Of a stretch of DNA of 7,644 bases, positions 5,330 through 7,644 are shown in pieces. Under the pieces are notes generated by a model, which worked only from the letters and a program-made list of their open reading frames with translations, was not told the origin of the DNA and did not search any database. The DNA is from JAQGHB01 sp036384495 (lineage in GTDB: Bacteria > Patescibacteriota > Saccharimonadia > Saccharimonadales > UBA4665). The stretch covers positions 1 through 7,644 of the forward strand of contig DASVMD010000064.1 in NCBI GenBank assembly GCA_036384495.1, in the 5' to 3' direction. Position 1 is the stretch's first letter. The number at the start of each line of letters is the position of its first letter. A program made the position numbers and the translations under genes.

Positions 5330-6356
5330 GGGCCGATTGAGGACTGTCAGGATGCGGCTGCTTGCCGAGATGTTCGTAGGTTTTGTGGGTGACTTTACGG
5401 CCGCGCGGCGTTCGCTCTAAGAGGCCGATTTGCATAAGATAGGGTTCATAAAAATCTTCGATGGTGCTGCGCTCTTCGGCGGTGATGGCCGCCAGCGTTT
5501 CTACGCCCACCGGACCGCCTTTATAGTTTTCGATGATGGCCGCCAGCAGCATGCGGTCGGAAGTGTCGAGGCCGAGTTCGTCGATATCTAACAGCTTGAG
5601 GGCTTTGTAGGTAAGCGCCGTGTCGATAATACCATCACCATTAACATCGGCATAGTCGCGGACGCGCTTAAGCAGTCTGTTGGCGATACGCGGTGTGAGG
5701 CGCGCCCTGGTTGCTAGCTCTGCGGCTGCCGGTTTATCGATTTTAACGTTAAGGATTTGGGCGGCGCGTTCAATAATTTGCTGGATTTCGTCGGGTTTGT
5801 AGAATTCCAGACGGTTAATCATACCAAATCGGTCTCTGAGCGGCGCGGCTAGAGCACCGGTTCGCGTTGTGGCACCAATGATCGTGAACTTCGGTAAATC
5901 CAGCCTGAGCGACCGGGCGCTTGGCCCCTTGCCCAGCATAATATCGAGCTTGAAGTCTTCCATGGCGCTGTATAGAACTTCTTCGACGCTACGATTTAGG
6001 CGGTGAATTTCATCTATAAAAAGGATGTCACCGTCTTGTAAGTTGGTCAGCAAACTGGCGAGATCCCCAGCGCGCTCAATTGCCGGCCCGCTGGTAATAC
6101 GAATCTGAGCGCCCATTTCGTGCGCAATAACGCTGGCCATGGTAGTTTTTCCAAGCCCCGGCGGGCCGTGTAACAAGATGTGGTCGAGTGGCTCACCGCG
6201 TTTTTTAGCGGCATCAATCGCTAGTTGCAGATTTTGCTTGAGCCGCGTCTGCCCAGTGTAGCTAGCGAAATCTCGCGGCCGAAGCGTAACTTCCAGTTCG
6301 ACTTCTTGAGCCACGTCGGTGTCGTCGGCCTTAGCGTCTACAATGCGATCAATCAT
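5322..6356 (-). CDS. ruvB: Holliday junction branch-migration helicase RuvB
   Basis: RuvB is the hexameric AAA+ motor that pulls DNA through the RuvA-bound Holliday junction during recombinational repair. From the ATG at 6356 it has 344 residues, normal for the family. Walker A is GPPGLGKT at 64-71, Walker B DILFIDE at 110-116, and sensor 1 and flanks GATTRTGAL at 161-169. The arginine finger is in PLRDRFG (R174). Sensor 2 lies in TPRIANRLLKRVRD (221-234). The C-terminal winged helix contains DFYEPYLMQIGLLERTPRGR. An in-frame GTG two codons upstream (6362) would give 346 residues. I prefer the ATG because the GTG lies only 2 nt after a strong extended -10 and would be untranscribed from it. 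One oddity is L220 where RuvB usually has Gly before TPR. Function should be intact. Confidence 0.95.
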   Translation of the reverse strand: MIDRIVDAKADDTDVAQEVELEVTLRPRDFASYTGQTRLKQNLQLAIDAAKKRGEPLDHILLHGPPGLGKTTMASVIAHEMGAQIRITSGPAIERAGDLASLLTNLQDGDILFIDEIHRLNRSVEEVLYSAMEDFKLDIMLGKGPSARSLRLDLPKFTIIGATTRTGALAAPLRDRFGMINRLEFYKPDEIQQIIERAAQILNVKIDKPAAAELATRARLTPRIANRLLKRVRDYADVNGDGIIDTALTYKALKLLDIDELGLDTSDRMLLAAIIENYKGGPVGVETLAAITAEERSTIEDFYEPYLMQIGLLERTPRGRKVTHKTYEHLGKQPHPDSPQSALL

Positions 6357-6364
6357 TACCACTC

Positions 6365-6373
6365 ATTATACCA
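6365..6373 (-). promoter_or_regulatory. Extended -10 promoter directly upstream of ruvB
   Basis: The minus strand reads TGGTATAAT, a perfect extended -10, in the short ruvA-ruvB gap. Its last T is 8 nt before the ATG at 6356, so initiation 6-8 nt downstream would yield a transcript with a 0-2 nt leader. No clear -35 was found. The only purine-rich candidate ribosome site, GAGTGG, would be largely upstream of the start of transcription. Confidence 0.6.
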
Positions 6374-6409
6374 GCATACATGAGCGGAATGGTCGAAATT
6401 CTGGCTTGA

Positions 6410-6988
6410 TTAGCCTTTCAGTGCTAATTTTATGCGCTCTTCGATTGACAGTTCAGGATCAATTTTTTGGAGCGCGGCGACGGCGTCAGCCGGGGTATAT
6501 CCAAGAGCGACTAACGCAGCCACGGCCTCGTCGCCAAGCTGTACGTTTTCGGACTGCAGCATGCCGGTAGATGCCAAATCAACGCCCGCCAAACCTACCT
6601 TGTCCTTGAGCTCCACAACTACTCGTTCGGCAACCCGTTTTCCAACACCATTTGCTTGCTGGATGAACTTGACATCGCCCGAGGCAATTGCTTGTTTTAC
6701 ATCTGTTGCAGTGCCAATACTTAACATGTTAAGTGCCATTTTAGGACCAATGCCGTTTACACCTAATAACTGTTCAAATAAAGCCTTGGTGTCGCGAGTT
6801 AAAAATCCGAATAAATCATGGGACTGCTCACGAATGTGCTCGTACACGTAAACCTTTGCTGGTTCTCCAACCACGAGTCGTCCGTGATCTTCGGTGGTGA
6901 CGTTAAGCCCATATCCAACGCCCTGCACGTCCAGTACAACTATATCCGCCAGCTTCTCGCTGACTACTCCCGAAAGTGTGACTATCAT
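6410..6988 (-). CDS. ruvA: Holliday junction DNA-binding protein RuvA
   Basis: RuvA binds the four-way junction as a tetramer and loads RuvB rings. The 192-residue protein has all three domains. The OB-fold (1-62) includes GVGYGLNV and the conserved DLFGF at 58-62. Two helix-hairpin-helix motifs follow: LLGVNGIGPKMALNML (74-89) and ANGVGKRVAERVVVEL (112-127). A linker (about 131-150) leads to the RuvB-binding domain III (151-190, with EAVAALVALGYTPADA). The acidic-pin loop reads REQ where E. coli has RED, so only one of the two acidic residues is kept. The ATG at 6988 lies 7 nt after the ruvC stop with no Shine-Dalgarno sequence. Gene order ruvC-ruvA-ruvB supports an operon; the ruvA-ruvB gap is 53 nt to the preferred ruvB start. 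Confidence 0.95.
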   Translation of the reverse strand: MIVTLSGVVSEKLADIVVLDVQGVGYGLNVTTEDHGRLVVGEPAKVYVYEHIREQSHDLFGFLTRDTKALFEQLLGVNGIGPKMALNMLSIGTATDVKQAIASGDVKFIQQANGVGKRVAERVVVELKDKVGLAGVDLASTGMLQSENVQLGDEAVAALVALGYTPADAVAALQKIDPELSIEERIKLALKG

Positions 6989-6994
6989 GCTGCT

Positions 6995-7003
6995 ATTATC
7001 GCA
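6995..7003 (-). promoter_or_regulatory. Weak extended -10-like element upstream of ruvA
   Basis: The minus strand reads TGCGATAAT, one mismatch from TGnTATAAT. It ends 6 nt before the ruvA ATG and overlaps the ruvC stop codon. This repeats the arrangement before ruvB and the PH-domain gene. On its own the match is weak and the overlap with coding sequence makes it doubtful. Confidence 0.3.
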
Positions 7004-7466
7004 CAGTCATGGAGTGAGTAATAGCCGCCGCAAGTGCGTCGGCGGCATCGTCAGGGCGCGGGATTTCTTTGAGCTGCAAAATCACGCGCACCATTTCTTG
7101 GATCTGCTTTTTTTCGGCCTTGCCGTAGCCGGTGAGCGCCTGCTTGATTTGCATTGGCGTATACTCGTGGATTGTCATCCCCGCTTGCATGCCGCATAAA
7201 AGCACCACACCGCGCGCCTGTGATACCGTCATAGCCGTTGTCACGTTACGGGCAAAAAATAGCCTTTCAACCGACATATGTTTGGGCTTGGTCTCTTTAA
7301 TAATCTGCGTCAGTTCTTCGTAAATAGTCAGCAGGCGGACGGCATCGTCTTCTTTGACCGGCGTTCTAATCACGCCTGCATCTACCAATGACGGCTTGCC
7401 CTTTTCAATGTCAATAACCCCAAAACCGAGAATGCCGGTGCCAGGATCAATGCCTATAATCCTCAT
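6996..7466 (-). CDS. ruvC: Crossover junction endodeoxyribonuclease RuvC
   Basis: RuvC is the Mg2+-dependent dimeric nuclease that resolves Holliday junctions by paired nicks. The 156-residue protein has the RNase H-like fold with all four acidic catalytic residues. D7 is in MRIIGIDPGTG, E67 in MSVERLFFARN, and D140 and D143 in PDDAADALAAAITH. The FFARN segment and the ARG at 84-86 are family hallmarks. The ORF ends CGA-TAA-TAG, two stop codons in tandem. The ATG at 7466 sits in an ATGA overlap with the upstream membrane-protein gene, so translation is probably coupled; GAAAG 6 nt upstream is a weak Shine-Dalgarno candidate. Length and motifs are normal. Confidence 0.95.
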   Translation of the reverse strand: MRIIGIDPGTGILGFGVIDIEKGKPSLVDAGVIRTPVKEDDAVRLLTIYEELTQIIKETKPKHMSVERLFFARNVTTAMTVSQARGVVLLCGMQAGMTIHEYTPMQIKQALTGYGKAEKKQIQEMVRVILQLKEIPRPDDAADALAAAITHSMTVR

Positions 7467-7644
7467 TGGCGTCTTTCTAGTGTGCTTGTCGCTAGCAGCA
7501 ATACGGTTGTTATGGAGCCAAAGATTAACAAGTTAAGAATGAGCTTTTCGCTGTCTACTAAACTATCTTCGCCCACATTGACTGTTGGCAAAACGTCACC
7601 GTTTTTGGCCGGAGTGACCGCGCGCCATGCCAGTGGCCAACCAT
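7463..7644 (-). CDS. C-terminal end of an unidentified membrane protein (partial)
   Basis: An open frame enters from the right edge on the minus strand and ends at the TGA at 7465-7463, giving 59 visible residues. It begins GWPLAWRAVTPAKNGDVLP, continues through a polar stretch (SLVDSEKL), and closes with a hydrophobic helix (about residues 34-51, LILNLLIFGSITTVLLLA) and a short basic tail, ERRQ. The GWPLAW segment facing a C-terminal membrane helix resembles small CPR membrane proteins, but I cannot name a family. The stop overlaps the ruvC start by 4 nt (ATGA), so the gene is in the ruv operon. Support is the open frame up to that overlap and the coherent membrane-protein composition; the other two minus-strand frames contain early stops. 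Confidence 0.7.
   Translation of the reverse strand, partial: GWPLAWRAVTPAKNGDVLPTVNVGEDSLVDSEKLILNLLIFGSITTVLLLATSTLERRQ

Noticed and set aside
5616..5648. EF-hand or dockerin-like DVNGDGIID string in RuvB
   Set aside because: RuvB commonly has a variable G-D-G-x-I loop after the VRDYA helix, so the resemblance to a calcium loop is probably coincidental.
6432..6851. Long plus-strand open frame antisense to ruvA
   Set aside because: It lies fully inside ruvA, its translation is S/T/P/A-rich without a domain, and it has no ribosome site. It is a by-product of ruvA codon choice.
7455..7460. Plus-strand TATAAT within ruvC
   Set aside because: It is antisense to the first ruvC codons, lacks the TG extension, and no plus-strand gene follows in the visible sequence.

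Overview
The window looks like a chromosome segment from a small-genome Candidate Phyla Radiation bacterium, most likely Saccharibacteria (TM7). This is inferred from gene content and protein style, not from a marker gene. It has about 50% GC, very tight packing, and a type IV pilus cluster (pilB-pilC-pilin-pilM-pilN-pilO) with no pilP or pilQ secretin in view, facing a ruvC-ruvA-ruvB operon. TGA is used as a real stop (pilM, pilN and pilO all end in ATGA overlaps), which argues against the code-25 lineages (Gracilibacteria, Absconditabacteria).

Left part, plus strand, 1-4654. The 3' end of a PilB/GspE-type ATPase gene runs into pilC (inner-membrane platform). A pilin gene follows as its own transcription unit, with a sigma70-like promoter at 1336-1363 and a near-perfect hairpin terminator at 1965-1992. 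An extended -10 directly after that terminator appears to start a second operon: pilM, pilN, pilO and an unnamed 102-residue single-pass membrane protein, joined by 4-nt ATGA overlaps. Together these would build the motor, platform and alignment complex and the pilus fibre. The pilin is uncoupled so that it can be made in excess.

Right part, minus strand, 7644-4656. Read in its own direction this is the C-terminal end of an unidentified membrane protein, ruvC, ruvA, ruvB and a two-helix membrane protein with a bacterial PH domain. RuvC is the Holliday-junction endonuclease, and RuvA and RuvB form the branch-migration motor. The two operons meet tail to tail with one base between their stop codons.

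No stretch over 300 bases lacks a gene. The longest gaps are 1307-1440 and 1945-2035, and both hold regulatory signals. I saw no tRNA, rRNA, CRISPR array, insertion sequence or phage gene.

I did not find an obviously new multi-gene system. The most interesting signals are: (i) extended -10 boxes only 6-8 nt upstream of minus-strand start codons, overlapping the preceding stop codons and with no Shine-Dalgarno sequence, suggesting leaderless internal transcripts within the ruv operon; (ii) the 102-residue fourth member of the PilMNO operon; (iii) a six-codon upstream ORF abutting pilM; and (iv) a hairpin whose loop holds both convergent stop codons.
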